NCBI GenBank assembly: GCA_022781985.1
Contig: JALESH010000048.1
Span: 1 to 64,000 of the forward strand
Length of the DNA: 64,000 nucleotides
Reading direction: 5' to 3'
DNA from: Lachnospiraceae bacterium
GTDB lineage: Bacteria; Bacillota; Clostridia; Lachnospirales; Lachnospiraceae
This document shows, in pieces, positions 1-10,597 of the stretch. The notes below the pieces were generated by a model. It did not search any database, had not been told where the DNA came from, and worked only from the letters and a program-made list of their open reading frames with translations. A program made the translations under genes and the position numbers. Numbering within the stretch: the first letter of the stretch is position 1; each line of letters opens with the position of its first letter.

Positions 1-1
1 G

Positions 2-1171
<1,170 letters not shown>

Positions 1172-1345
1172 AAGCTGCAGTAAGAATACCCTACGGGATT
1201 CCGGCGAAGGAAAGCCAGAGGAATGGGTTTTGAAGCAGAATTGATTGAATATAGAGATAAAGTGTGATAGAATAGGAAAGCGTATTTAACAGCACAAAGA
1301 TGGTACTGAAAAGCTGAAAAGCCTATAAATAAAGGAGAAAATGGA

Positions 1346-2023
1346 ATGATGGAACAGTACAAGCAGGACTTTATCCAGTTCATGGTAGACAGCCAGGCAC
1401 TTCAATTTGGTGAATTTACTTTAAAGAGCGGACGGAAATCACCGTTTTTTATGAATGCGGGGGCCTATGTGACAGGCACCCAGCTGGAGAAGCTGGGAGA
1501 ATACTATGCCAGGGCTATCCACGATAATTACGGACTGGATTTTGATGTGCTCTTCGGACCGGCTTATAAGGGGATACCCCTGAGCGTAGCGGCAGCCATG
1601 GCGCTCAGCCGTATCTATGACAGGGACGTGAGATACTGTTCCAACAGGAAGGAAGAAAAGGATCACGGAGATACGGGCATCCTTTTGGGCAGCAAGCTCA
1701 GGGATGGGGACAGGGTGGTGATCATTGAGGATGTCACCACCTCCGGCAAGTCCATTGAGGAGACCTTCCCTATCCTGAAGGCACAGGCGGATGTGGAGAT
1801 TGTGGGACTGATGGTTTCCCTTAACAGGATGGAAAGAGGCCGGGGAGAAAAGAGCGCACTCTGTGAAATCAGGGAAGAGTACGGTTTTGATGCCAATGCC
1901 ATAGTGACAATGGAGGAGGTAGTGGATTACCTGTATAACAGGCCCTGTCACGGTAAGATATACATTGACGATGAATGCAAGGCGAGAATAGATGCATATT
2001 ATGAGCAGTATGGTGCAAGATAG
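1346..2023 (+). CDS. pyrE: Orotate phosphoribosyltransferase
   Basis: PRTase motif 'VVIIEDVTTSGKSIEE' and 'FTLKSGRKSPFFMNAG'; RBS aaaggagaa upstream. Confidence 0.93.
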   Translation: MMEQYKQDFIQFMVDSQALQFGEFTLKSGRKSPFFMNAGAYVTGTQLEKLGEYYARAIHDNYGLDFDVLFGPAYKGIPLSVAAAMALSRIYDRDVRYCSNRKEEKDHGDTGILLGSKLRDGDRVVIIEDVTTSGKSIEETFPILKAQADVEIVGLMVSLNRMERGRGEKSALCEIREEYGFDANAIVTMEEVVDYLYNRPCHGKIYIDDECKARIDAYYEQYGAR

Positions 2024-2036
2024 GAGGTAGTCCCGG

Positions 2037-2189
2037 ATGGAAGAGAAGATCTATAAGATGATGAGCGGTTCCGGAGCGCTCAATATTGCGGTGGGCGTGG
2101 TTACCCTGATCGGAGGTATTACAGGAGGCGTCCTTCTTATCATCAGCGGAGCCAGGCTGCTGGCCAGCAAATCAAAAATATTGTTTTGA
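2037..2189 (+). CDS. 50-aa hydrophobic small membrane protein
   Basis: ATG with upstream aggagg; MEEKIYKMMSGSGALNIAVGVVTLIGGITGGVLLIISGARLLASKSKILF*. Too short for the ORF track. Confidence 0.6.
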   Translation: MEEKIYKMMSGSGALNIAVGVVTLIGGITGGVLLIISGARLLASKSKILF

Positions 2190-2249
2190 TGCGGATGGGC
2201 ACTCCTTTGTGAGGGGGTGCCCATTCAAAGATTCATGTGGAGGTATGCC

Positions 2250-2588
2250 ATGTTCCGTAAGAATAATCACAGGGAGGGCAAAAAAAGCGGATATATATTT
2301 ACCGTCAAAAAACATCCCGAGAAGGGAATCATGTCCATGATTCTTGGGGTAATATCTGTTCTTTCCATAGCGGCAGCCGTATATCTGGCCTATAGAAACA
2401 ATGGCGACGCTGTTTTCCGGTATGGAGCGGCAGTTTTTCTGGCCACTCTGTTTTCCCTGGCAGGAATGGTGCTGGGAGTGCTTTCCAGGATGGAGAAGGA
2501 CAATTACTACCTTTTTCCTCATCTGGGCATTATTCTGAATCTGATTGCGCTGGCTATGGTCAGTCTGATCTTATATGCAGGGATATAG
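2250..2588 (+). CDS. Small multi-TM membrane protein (DUF6142-like)
   Basis: Start chosen at ATG 2250 after 'ggaggtatgcc'; three hydrophobic segments. Confidence 0.65.
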   Translation: MFRKNNHREGKKSGYIFTVKKHPEKGIMSMILGVISVLSIAAAVYLAYRNNGDAVFRYGAAVFLATLFSLAGMVLGVLSRMEKDNYYLFPHLGIILNLIALAMVSLILYAGI

Positions 2589-2629
2589 GGCCTGCAGCAT
2601 AGCATATGGAAAGGAGCAGGGGGATATTT

Positions 2630-4705
2630 ATGGAGAGAACAGAGGATATATTGGAGCGCTATGAGCTTGGCCGGGCCCGGATCCTTGAGATAAAGGCGGA
2701 GACGGGAAGGGGATGGCTGAAGGGGGCCTATGGCCGTTATTTTTATGAGACGGCAGCATTTCTGGAAAAGATTACGGAATGCTTTTCCTATATAGAAGAG
2801 GGCGGGATGGCCCGGGCTTCTCTGGAGGAGCTGAAGCTGTTGAACAGGAGCCTGTACCAGGATGTGCTGCCGGAAAACTACGGAGCAAGCTATGCCAATC
2901 CGGCCTATGCCGCAGAATGCTGCGGAGAGGAGTATGGACAGCTTCTGTCGTTTTTATATGCAGAGCTGAGAAGCCTTATTCCCTTTGCTTTTGAACAGGA
3001 CAGGTATGCACTGACCATCCGCATGGAGTTGTTTTTGGAGGTGTACAGTGCCTTTGACTGTGCTTATGGAGAAAAGGGGCAGGCGCCGGAATACAGGGAG
3101 CTGCAGCAGATCATCTACTGGTTTGTCAGCGATTATTCGGAGCCGGAAGCGGAGAAGCGGCTGAGAGAGCAGCTCTGTCCGGAGGAGGATTTTGCCCTGC
3201 GGATCATCCTGGACAGTGACCTGACGGATCTGCGCTACCTTTATTATTTCGGCGAGTATATCACAGACAAGGAGCTGGAAACAGCAGAATATTTAAACAG
3301 CATGTCCGAAGAGGCGGTCAGACAGATGGCAAATACCTACACGGAAGGCTACCGGATAGGCTTCCGGGTCTGTAACAAAGACATCACCAAAAAAAATGTG
3401 GTCAATATCCGCTACAGTCTGGGCTTTGAAAGGATGATCAGGGCAGCGGTGGAGAATTTTGCGGCCATGGGTATGGATACCACCATCTGCCGGGCAGGAG
3501 CCAGCATTTTCCGGGGGAGAGGGATTCAGAAAAATGGATATTTCGGAGCTTCGCCCAACAGGCAGTACGAATACGACCACAAGGAGGATCAGGCCCTGTA
3601 TCTGGACAGCCGGTATGTGAACCGGAGACTGGAGGGGATGCGGGCTGCCTATGAGAGGCTGAAAAAGGAGGCGGCCGGATTTGGGGGGCCGGCAGTGGTG
3701 GAAATCTTTGGAGAGACACCTTTTGTGCCGGAGGCAAAGCGCCAGGTTCTTCGGCTGAGTGAAAAACAACAGAGGCTGTCAGTGGAATATGCGGCTGCAG
3801 CCGGTGCGCTGCAGAATGAATATATCCCCGGGGAGGAGAGGAGCTTTACCATCATCGCCTTTCCAACACCGGCCATCGGCAGTCGTTTTAAGGAGATTTT
3901 TGAGGAGGTCGTAAGGATCAATACCCTGGACTACGAACTCTATCAGAGGCTGCAGCAGAGGATCATCGATGCCCTGGATCAGGCAGACTATGTACACATC
4001 AAGGGAAGGGATGGAAACAGGACGGATCTGAGAGTGCAGCTGCACAAGCTGAAGGATCCGGCGGCAGAGACGAATTTTGAAAACTGCGTGGCCGATGTGA
4101 ATATACCCGCAGGAGAGATTTTTACCTCGCCGGTACTGAAAGGGACGGAGGGAGTGCTTCATGTGAGCCGCGTATTCCTGAGAGAGCTGGAATACAGAGA
4201 CCTGGAACTGACTTTTCGGGATGGGATGGTGGCAGCCTATACCTGCAGAAACTTTGAGACAGAGGAAGAGAACCGGAAATATATCAGAGATAATATACTT
4301 TTCCACCATGAGACCCTTCCCATGGGGGAGTTTGCCATAGGTACAAATACCACAGCCTATATGGCCGCTAAAAAATACGGAATCGAGCATAAGCTGCCTA
4401 TTCTTATTGCGGAAAAGATGGGGCCTCACTTTGCGGTGGGAGATACCTGCTATTCCCATGAGGAAGATGTGATTACCTTCAATCCCGATGGGAAGGCCAT
4501 TGTCGCCAGGGAAAATGAGGTATCCGCGCTGAGGAGCACCGATATGGAAAGGGCTTATTTTAACTGCCATACCGATATTACCCTTCCCTATGATGAGCTG
4601 GGCGAGTTGGCAGGCATAGCCGGGGACGGAGGAAGGATACCCGTGATCAGGGAGGGGAGGTTCGTGCTGGAAGGCTGCGAGGAGCTGAACCGACCCTTTG
4701 ACTGA
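2630..4705 (+). CDS. Aminopeptidase, M29 family
   Basis: C-terminal 'MGEFAIGTNTTAYMAAKKYGIEHKLPILIAEKMGPHFAVGDTCYSHEED' typical of M29 peptidases; RBS before ATG 2630. Confidence 0.8.
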   Translation: MERTEDILERYELGRARILEIKAETGRGWLKGAYGRYFYETAAFLEKITECFSYIEEGGMARASLEELKLLNRSLYQDVLPENYGASYANPAYAAECCGEEYGQLLSFLYAELRSLIPFAFEQDRYALTIRMELFLEVYSAFDCAYGEKGQAPEYRELQQIIYWFVSDYSEPEAEKRLREQLCPEEDFALRIILDSDLTDLRYLYYFGEYITDKELETAEYLNSMSEEAVRQMANTYTEGYRIGFRVCNKDITKKNVVNIRYSLGFERMIRAAVENFAAMGMDTTICRAGASIFRGRGIQKNGYFGASPNRQYEYDHKEDQALYLDSRYVNRRLEGMRAAYERLKKEAAGFGGPAVVEIFGETPFVPEAKRQVLRLSEKQQRLSVEYAAAAGALQNEYIPGEERSFTIIAFPTPAIGSRFKEIFEEVVRINTLDYELYQRLQQRIIDALDQADYVHIKGRDGNRTDLRVQLHKLKDPAAETNFENCVADVNIPAGEIFTSPVLKGTEGVLHVSRVFLRELEYRDLELTFRDGMVAAYTCRNFETEEENRKYIRDNILFHHETLPMGEFAIGTNTTAYMAAKKYGIEHKLPILIAEKMGPHFAVGDTCYSHEEDVITFNPDGKAIVARENEVSALRSTDMERAYFNCHTDITLPYDELGELAGIAGDGGRIPVIREGRFVLEGCEELNRPFD

Positions 4706-4822
4706 ACAGTAAGGCAGATTACAGGACTGCATGTTTCATGCTTCCTGGCAAATATGGCTTGCGCCAAAAGTTATTTTTTAGTAAACTAGAGAAAAATGTT
4801 AAAAAGTAAGGAGAAACGAACT

Positions 4823-5329
4823 ATGGCACAGGTTGGAATTGTAATGGGAAGTGATTCAGACATGCCGGTCATGGCAAAGGCCGCTGATATTCTGGAGGAG
4901 CTGGGGATTTCTTATGAGATGAGGATCATCTCGGCCCACAGGGAGCCGGATGTATTCTTTGAGTATGCAAATACCGCAGAGGAAAAGGGCTTCAAGGTGA
5001 TCATAGCAGGAGCGGGCATGGCAGCCCATCTGCCCGGCATGTGTGCGGCTGTTTTCCCTATGCCGGTCATCGGTATTCCGATGCATACCACGTCCCTGGG
5101 GGGAAAGGATTCCCTGTATTCCATTGTTCAGATGCCCTCAGGCATACCCGTTGCTACCGTAGCTATCAACGGGGGAGCTAATGCAGGGCTTTTGGCAGCC
5201 AGGATCTTGGCTGTATCCGATCCTGAACTTCTGGATAGATTAAAGGACTACAGCAGATCTCTGAAGGAGGGCGTACAGGCAAAGGACGAAAGGCTTCAGA
5301 AGACTGGCTACAGGGATTACTCCAAATAG
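4823..5329 (+). CDS. purE: 5-(carboxyamino)imidazole ribonucleotide mutase
   Basis: '[40 protein letters not shown]' and '[23 protein letters not shown]'. Confidence 0.96.
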   Translation: MAQVGIVMGSDSDMPVMAKAADILEELGISYEMRIISAHREPDVFFEYANTAEEKGFKVIIAGAGMAAHLPGMCAAVFPMPVIGIPMHTTSLGGKDSLYSIVQMPSGIPVATVAINGGANAGLLAARILAVSDPELLDRLKDYSRSLKEGVQAKDERLQKTGYRDYSK

Positions 5330-5376
5330 AGACAGAGCCTATGAGGGCAGAATGTGGGAAAGGCATGGTGAAGAGC

Positions 5377-6402
5377 ATGGATTATAAGAAGGCCGGTGTG
5401 GATATAGAGGCAGGATATCAGTCAGTGGAGCTGATGAAAAAGTATGTGAAAGAGACGATGAGACCGGAGGTGCTGGGAGGGCTGGGCGGCTTTTCGGGTG
5501 CTTTCTCCCTAGCAGCCATCAAGGACATGGAGAAGCCCACCCTGGTATCGGGAACAGACGGCGTAGGAACCAAGCTGAAGCTGGCATTTCTGATGGACAG
5601 GCATGATACAGTGGGCATAGACTGTGTGGCAATGTGCGTCAATGATATTGCCTGCGCGGGGGGCGAGCCTTTGTTTTTTCTGGATTACATAGCCTGCGGC
5701 AGGAATTATCCTGAGAAGATCGCTGCGATAGTAAAGGGAGTTGCCCATGGCTGCCTGCAGTCGGGAGCGGCATTGATCGGAGGAGAGACAGCAGAGATGC
5801 CGGGTTTTTATCCGGAGGATGAGTATGATCTGGCAGGCTTTGCTGTAGGTGTGGTAGACGAAAAGGATATGATCACGGGAGAGAATATCCGGCCGGGAGA
5901 TACTCTGGTGGGCATCGCCTCCTCCGGGGTGCACAGCAACGGATTTTCCCTGGTCAGGAAGGTATTTGAAATGACTCGTGAAGGCCTGGCTGTCTACTAT
6001 GATGAGCTAGGAAGGACGCTGGGAGAGGCATTGCTGGAGCCTACCAGGATCTATGTGAAGGCATTGAAGGCAGTAAAGGAAGCAGGAGTCACCATCAAGG
6101 GCTGCAGTCATATCACAGGGGGCGGCTTCTATGAGAACATCCCCCGGATGCTGCCGGAAGGTGTCCATGCGGTAGTGAAAAAGGACAGCTATGAGGTGCC
6201 TGCCATTTTCCGCCTGCTGCAGGAGAAAGGACAGCTGGAGGAAAGGATGATGTACAATACCTATAACATGGGTCTTGGCATGGTGCTGGCTCTGGCCCCG
6301 GAACAGGCGGAGACAGCTATGGAGGCGATCAGAAAATCCGGTGAGACATCCTGCGTGGTGGGCCATGTCAGAGCCGGTGAAAAAGGAGTCACCCTATGTT
6401 GA
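5377..6402 (+). CDS. purM: Phosphoribosylformylglycinamidine cyclo-ligase
   Basis: '[16 protein letters not shown]', '[13 protein letters not shown]', '[15 protein letters not shown]'; exact start uncertain. Confidence 0.95.
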   Translation: MDYKKAGVDIEAGYQSVELMKKYVKETMRPEVLGGLGGFSGAFSLAAIKDMEKPTLVSGTDGVGTKLKLAFLMDRHDTVGIDCVAMCVNDIACAGGEPLFFLDYIACGRNYPEKIAAIVKGVAHGCLQSGAALIGGETAEMPGFYPEDEYDLAGFAVGVVDEKDMITGENIRPGDTLVGIASSGVHSNGFSLVRKVFEMTREGLAVYYDELGRTLGEALLEPTRIYVKALKAVKEAGVTIKGCSHITGGGFYENIPRMLPEGVHAVVKKDSYEVPAIFRLLQEKGQLEERMMYNTYNMGLGMVLALAPEQAETAMEAIRKSGETSCVVGHVRAGEKGVTLC

Positions 6403-7025
6403 GAGTGGTAGTATGTGTGTCCGGCGGCGGCACCAACCTGCAGGCAGTGATAGACGGTGTAAAGGCAGGCAGCATCCGGAATACGGAGATCGTGCGGGTA
6501 ATCAGCAACAATAAAAATGCCTATGCTCTGCAGAGGGCGGAGGAGAATGGCATCGCTGCCGTCTGTGTTTGCCCCGCAGACTATGTCAGCCGGGAGGTAT
6601 TCCACCAGGCGCTGCTGGCAGCAGTGGAGGAGGCGGAGCCGGATCTCATCGTGCTGGCAGGCTTTCTGGTGGTGATACCTCAGGAAATGACTGCCCGGTA
6701 CCGGAACCGAATCATCAATATCCATCCTTCCCTGATCCCTTCCTTCTGCGGAACAGGCTATTATGGGCTGAGAGTTCATGAAGCGGCTCTGGAGAGAGGG
6801 GTCAGGCTCACAGGAGCAACGGTGCATTTTGTGGATGAGGGGACGGACACGGGCCCTATTATCCTGCAGAAGGCGGTTGAGGTCAAGGAGGGAGACACCC
6901 CTGAGGTACTGCAGAAAAGGGTGATGGAAGAAGCAGAGTGGAAGATTCTGCCCCAGGCGATTGATGAGATTGCAGGAGGGCTGATCGAGATAAAGGACGG
7001 TAAATGCAGGAGGACAGACCAATGA
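6396..7025 (+). CDS. purN: Phosphoribosylglycinamide formyltransferase
   Basis: '[20 protein letters not shown]', '[12 protein letters not shown]', '[17 protein letters not shown]'; overlaps purM stop. Confidence 0.95.
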   Translation: MLRVVVCVSGGGTNLQAVIDGVKAGSIRNTEIVRVISNNKNAYALQRAEENGIAAVCVCPADYVSREVFHQALLAAVEEAEPDLIVLAGFLVVIPQEMTARYRNRIINIHPSLIPSFCGTGYYGLRVHEAALERGVRLTGATVHFVDEGTDTGPIILQKAVEVKEGDTPEVLQKRVMEEAEWKILPQAIDEIAGGLIEIKDGKCRRTDQ

Positions 7026-8293
7026 AGGTGTTGATAGTAGGCAGCGGAGGAAGAGAGCATGCCATAGCAGCCAGTGCGGCAAAAAGCAGCAGGGTGGATA
7101 AAATCTACTGTGCACCGGGCAATGCAGGGATCGGCGAATTGGCAGAGTGTGTGCCCATTGGACCTATGGAATTTGAAAAAATCGTGGCTTTCGCCAGGGA
7201 AAATGAAATCGACCTGACCATTGTAGGGATGGATGATCCCCTGGTGGGCGGCCTGGTGGATGAGCTGGAGAAGGCTGGGCTGAGGGTCTTCGGACCTAGA
7301 AAAAATGCGGCCATACTGGAGGGAAGCAAGGCCTTTTCCAAGGATCTGATGAAAAAATATAATATACCCACCGCTGCCTATGAGAACTTCGAGAGTCCCG
7401 GGGAGGCCATGGCCTATCTGGAAAAGGCTAGGTTCCCTATCGTTCTCAAGGCGGATGGCCTGGCTCTGGGCAAGGGAGTTCTGATCTGCCAAAACCTGGA
7501 GGAAGCCAGGGAGGGCGTAAAATCCATCATGCTGGACAGGCAGTTCGGTCCTGCCGGAAACAAGCTGGTCATAGAGGAGTTTATGCAGGGACGGGAGGTT
7601 TCCGTGCTCTCCTTTGTAGACGGCAGAACCATCAGGACCATGACCTCCGCCCAGGATCACAAGCGTGCGGGAGACGGAGATACAGGGCTGAATACAGGAG
7701 GCATGGGAACCTTTTCTCCCAGTCCTTTCTATACTGCTGAGGTGGATGCTTTCTGCAGGGAGCATATTTACCAGCCTACCGTGGATGCCATGGCAGCGGA
7801 GGGAAGAGAGTTTAAGGGCATCATTTTCTTTGGGCTGATGCTGACAGAGGAGGGGCCAAAGGTGCTGGAATACAATGCCAGGTTCGGAGACCCGGAGGCC
7901 CAGGTGGTACTTCCCCGGATGAAAAATGACATGATAGATGTGATGGAGGCCTGCATCGACGGCAGGCTGGATGAGATCGGCTTGGAATTTGAGGACAATG
8001 CGGCAGTCTGCGTGGTGCTTGCTTCGGCAGGCTATCCGGTGGAGTATGAAAAGGGATTTGTCATTCGGGGGCTGGACAGCTTCAAGGATAAGGAGGGCTA
8101 TTATTGCTTCCATGCCGGTACAAAGCGGGTGGGCGAAGATATCGTTACCAACGGCGGCAGGGTATTGGGCATCACAGCCAAGGGCAGGGATCTGATGGAG
8201 GCCAGGACCAATGCATACCGGGCAGCAGAGTGGGTGGACTTCGATAATAAATACATGCGTCATGATATTGGAAAAGCGATTGATGAGGCTTGA
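7022..8293 (+). CDS. purD: Phosphoribosylamine-glycine ligase
   Basis: '[16 protein letters not shown]', 'EYNARFGDPEAQVVLPRM'; ATGA overlap with purN. Confidence 0.96.
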   Translation: MKVLIVGSGGREHAIAASAAKSSRVDKIYCAPGNAGIGELAECVPIGPMEFEKIVAFARENEIDLTIVGMDDPLVGGLVDELEKAGLRVFGPRKNAAILEGSKAFSKDLMKKYNIPTAAYENFESPGEAMAYLEKARFPIVLKADGLALGKGVLICQNLEEAREGVKSIMLDRQFGPAGNKLVIEEFMQGREVSVLSFVDGRTIRTMTSAQDHKRAGDGDTGLNTGGMGTFSPSPFYTAEVDAFCREHIYQPTVDAMAAEGREFKGIIFFGLMLTEEGPKVLEYNARFGDPEAQVVLPRMKNDMIDVMEACIDGRLDEIGLEFEDNAAVCVVLASAGYPVEYEKGFVIRGLDSFKDKEGYYCFHAGTKRVGEDIVTNGGRVLGITAKGRDLMEARTNAYRAAEWVDFDNKYMRHDIGKAIDEA

Positions 8294-8314
8294 AAATATG
8301 TCTTTGAAAGGAGC

Positions 8315-8740
8315 ATGGTTACAGAGATGGAGAAGAAGGATTTGGCCAGAAAGGGTGCACTGGATATTTCCGGCTACAACAGGCCGTATGAATGCAAGAA
8401 GTGCGGAGGGCTGATGGTTTTTAAGGGAGTAGGAGAGTACGAGTGTGAGAATTGCCGTTATCTGGACTATGACGACTATGGCAAGGTGCGCGGCTATATC
8501 GAAAAGTATCCGGGGGCGAATCTGGCTCAGATCGCTGAGAAAACCGGAGTCAGCCAGAAGTCTATCATGCAGATGCTGAAGGAATCCAGGCTGGAGGTGT
8601 CTCAGGAATCCAGAACCTTTATGAAATGCAGCATATGCGGCGCGGATATCAGATCGGGAACCCTTTGCCTGAGATGCGAGGTGGCTTATAACAGGGGGCT
8701 GGAGGAGAGAGAACGTGCAGCCCGGAAGCTTCCAGACTGA
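8315..8740 (+). CDS. Zinc-ribbon/HTH-type conserved protein
   Basis: CxxC pairs 'CKKCGGL..CENC' and 'CSICGADIRSGTLCLRC' flanking a helical segment 'LAQIAEKTGVSQKSIMQML'. Confidence 0.6.
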   Translation: MVTEMEKKDLARKGALDISGYNRPYECKKCGGLMVFKGVGEYECENCRYLDYDDYGKVRGYIEKYPGANLAQIAEKTGVSQKSIMQMLKESRLEVSQESRTFMKCSICGADIRSGTLCLRCEVAYNRGLEERERAARKLPD

Positions 8741-8776
8741 GGAAGGCAAGGAAAGATGTGCAGAGAGGAAAAGCGA

Positions 8777-10072
8777 ATGAAAAAGACACTTAGAGAAAAA
8801 GGATGGAGGATGGCGGCGTATGCTTTGCTGGCCGCAGTCCTTTTTATTGGCGAGCCGCTCATGGGCATGGCAGCTACGGCCACAGTTTCAGTAAGATCCG
8901 CCAAGGTGAGAAAGGAGCCCAGCACCACCAGCGATGCGGTGGCAGGAGTAGCCCAGGGAGGTACGGTGACGATTACGGAGGAGGTAAAGGACAGTGCCGG
9001 AACTGTCTGGTATAAGGTGACCGTAGATAATAAGACGGGATATATCCGTTCCGATCTGGTGAAGAAAACAGACGCTGCTTCCGGCGGCAGCGCAGGCTCC
9101 CAGACGGCATCTGCTTCCGCTACACCGGTTGCAGCCACAAAGGCATACGTAAACTATAAAAGCGTGAGGGTTCGTGCAGCAGCTTCTACTACGGCGGAAA
9201 CGATGGGATCAGTCCCTCAGAACACATCAGTGACCATTGTGGGAGAGACCAAGGCCAATGACGGCAAGAAGTGGTATGAGATAGAGTATACCAATGCTTC
9301 GGGAAATGCGGCCAAGGGCTTTGTCCGGTCGGATCTGATCACCGTTGGCGAGGCACCGGCAGCACCCGCAGGGACTGGGGCGGAGCCGGCCCAGCCCCAG
9401 GCAGAGGAGCCGGAATCCGCGGAGAATCCCGAGGAGGGAGGCGCAGAGGCAGCTCCGGAGGGAGAGGGACAGACCATAGAGTCCGGGACACCTGAGGCCG
9501 GAGGTGCAGAGACACCGGCGGAAACAGCTAAACCGGATTATGAGATGGTATTTACAGAAAACAGTGAGGGTGTCAAGGAGTGGTATCTGTATGACAATAT
9601 CAACGGCACCCGACAGACTCTGGCAGGACTGCTGGCAGCGGCATCTGCCGGCATGCAGGCAGCAGAGGAGGAGACAGAGCCTTTCCCCTATCAGAATGCC
9701 CTTCTCATTGGGCTGGCAGCAGCCCTGATTCTGGCCATCATAGTCATCACCCTGATGGCTTTTAAGATCAGGGATATGCGGGAGGATGCATATGGGGATT
9801 ATGACAGCTATGAGGATGAAGAAGAGGAAGAGGAGGATATGTCTGCACAGGCCGCCGGAACGCAGGAGATCCGTGCACCCGGGTCGGAGGGCCGGTGGAG
9901 ATCCAGAGCCTGGAAAGCATCAGATGCGGATAAAATAAATTATAATCCGGAGGAAGAGGAGCCTGAGCCCGGCAGGCCGGTCAGGGAGGAGCGGCAGCCT
10001 AAGAGAAAGGCCAAGAACTTCCTTTTGGAGGACGACGAATTTGAGTTTGAATTCCTCAATATGGATGACTGA
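8777..10072 (+). CDS. Secreted/membrane protein with two bacterial SH3 domains, Pro/Glu-rich linker, TM helix and acidic cytoplasmic tail
   Basis: Signal peptide; 'VSVRSAKVRKEPSTTSDAVAGVAQGGTVTI' and 'VNYKSVRVRAAASTTAETMGSVPQNTSVTI'; TM 'ALLIGLAAALILAIIVITLMAF'. Confidence 0.75.
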   Translation: MKKTLREKGWRMAAYALLAAVLFIGEPLMGMAATATVSVRSAKVRKEPSTTSDAVAGVAQGGTVTITEEVKDSAGTVWYKVTVDNKTGYIRSDLVKKTDAASGGSAGSQTASASATPVAATKAYVNYKSVRVRAAASTTAETMGSVPQNTSVTIVGETKANDGKKWYEIEYTNASGNAAKGFVRSDLITVGEAPAAPAGTGAEPAQPQAEEPESAENPEEGGAEAAPEGEGQTIESGTPEAGGAETPAETAKPDYEMVFTENSEGVKEWYLYDNINGTRQTLAGLLAAASAGMQAAEEETEPFPYQNALLIGLAAALILAIIVITLMAFKIRDMREDAYGDYDSYEDEEEEEEDMSAQAAGTQEIRAPGSEGRWRSRAWKASDADKINYNPEEEEPEPGRPVREERQPKRKAKNFLLEDDEFEFEFLNMDD

Positions 10073-10081
10073 CAGGAGGGT

Positions 10082-10110
10082 GTACAGGCTTAGGCCTGTA
10101 CGCTCTTTTG
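10082..10110 (+). terminator. Rho-independent terminator after SH3 gene
   Basis: gtacaggc-ttag-gcctgtac followed by gctcttttgg. Confidence 0.6.
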
Positions 10111-10128
10111 GTTATGGGGCAGTATAGG

Positions 10129-10169
10129 TTGACACAAACGGAGGATTGTTATAATATTACTATAACAAT
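10129..10169 (+). promoter_or_regulatory. Promoter and palindromic operator of GntR-clpC operon
   Basis: TTGACA at 10129-10134, -10 TATAAT/TAATAT within 10150-10157, overlapping perfect 9-bp palindrome attgttata-atattac-tataacaat (10145-10169). Confidence 0.65.
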
Positions 10170-10219
10170 ATGGGTGGTCTGTATCTGACAGGCAGTGTTG
10201 GAAAAGAGCGGGGTGGCCT

Positions 10220-10597
10220 ATGATTATTGAGATAGATTTTAACAGTGATGAAGCCTTGTATCTGCAGCTTAGGAACCAGATTATCCTGGGGATTGCCACA
10301 TCCAGGATCAGAGAGGGGGATGAGCTTCCTTCGGTGAGACAGCTGGCAGAGGATATAGGTATTAACATGCATACAGTGAATAAAGCATATACTGTTCTTA
10401 AGCAGGAGGGGTTTGTGAGAGTGGACAGGCGCAGGGGGGCAGTGATAGCCATTGATACAGACCGCGCAGATACGCTTGAGGAATTGAGAAAGGAGCTGAA
10501 GGTTATCTTGGCAAAAGGAAGATGCAGGAATATTTCCAGGCAGGAGGTACATGCTCTTATAGATGAAATATATCAAGATTATGGAGGAATCAACTGA
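10220..10597 (+). CDS. GntR-family transcriptional regulator (YtrA-like, short)
   Basis: 'LYLQLRNQIILGIATSRIREGDELPSVRQLAEDIGINMHTVNKAYTVLKQEGFV' wHTH. Confidence 0.88.
   Translation: MIIEIDFNSDEALYLQLRNQIILGIATSRIREGDELPSVRQLAEDIGINMHTVNKAYTVLKQEGFVRVDRRRGAVIAIDTDRADTLEELRKELKVILAKGRCRNISRQEVHALIDEIYQDYGGIN

Noticed and set aside
6776-8749. 657-aa minus-strand ORF opposite purN/purD
   Set aside because: Antisense shadow of well-supported purine genes; composition lacks recognisable domains and has no RBS or operon logic.
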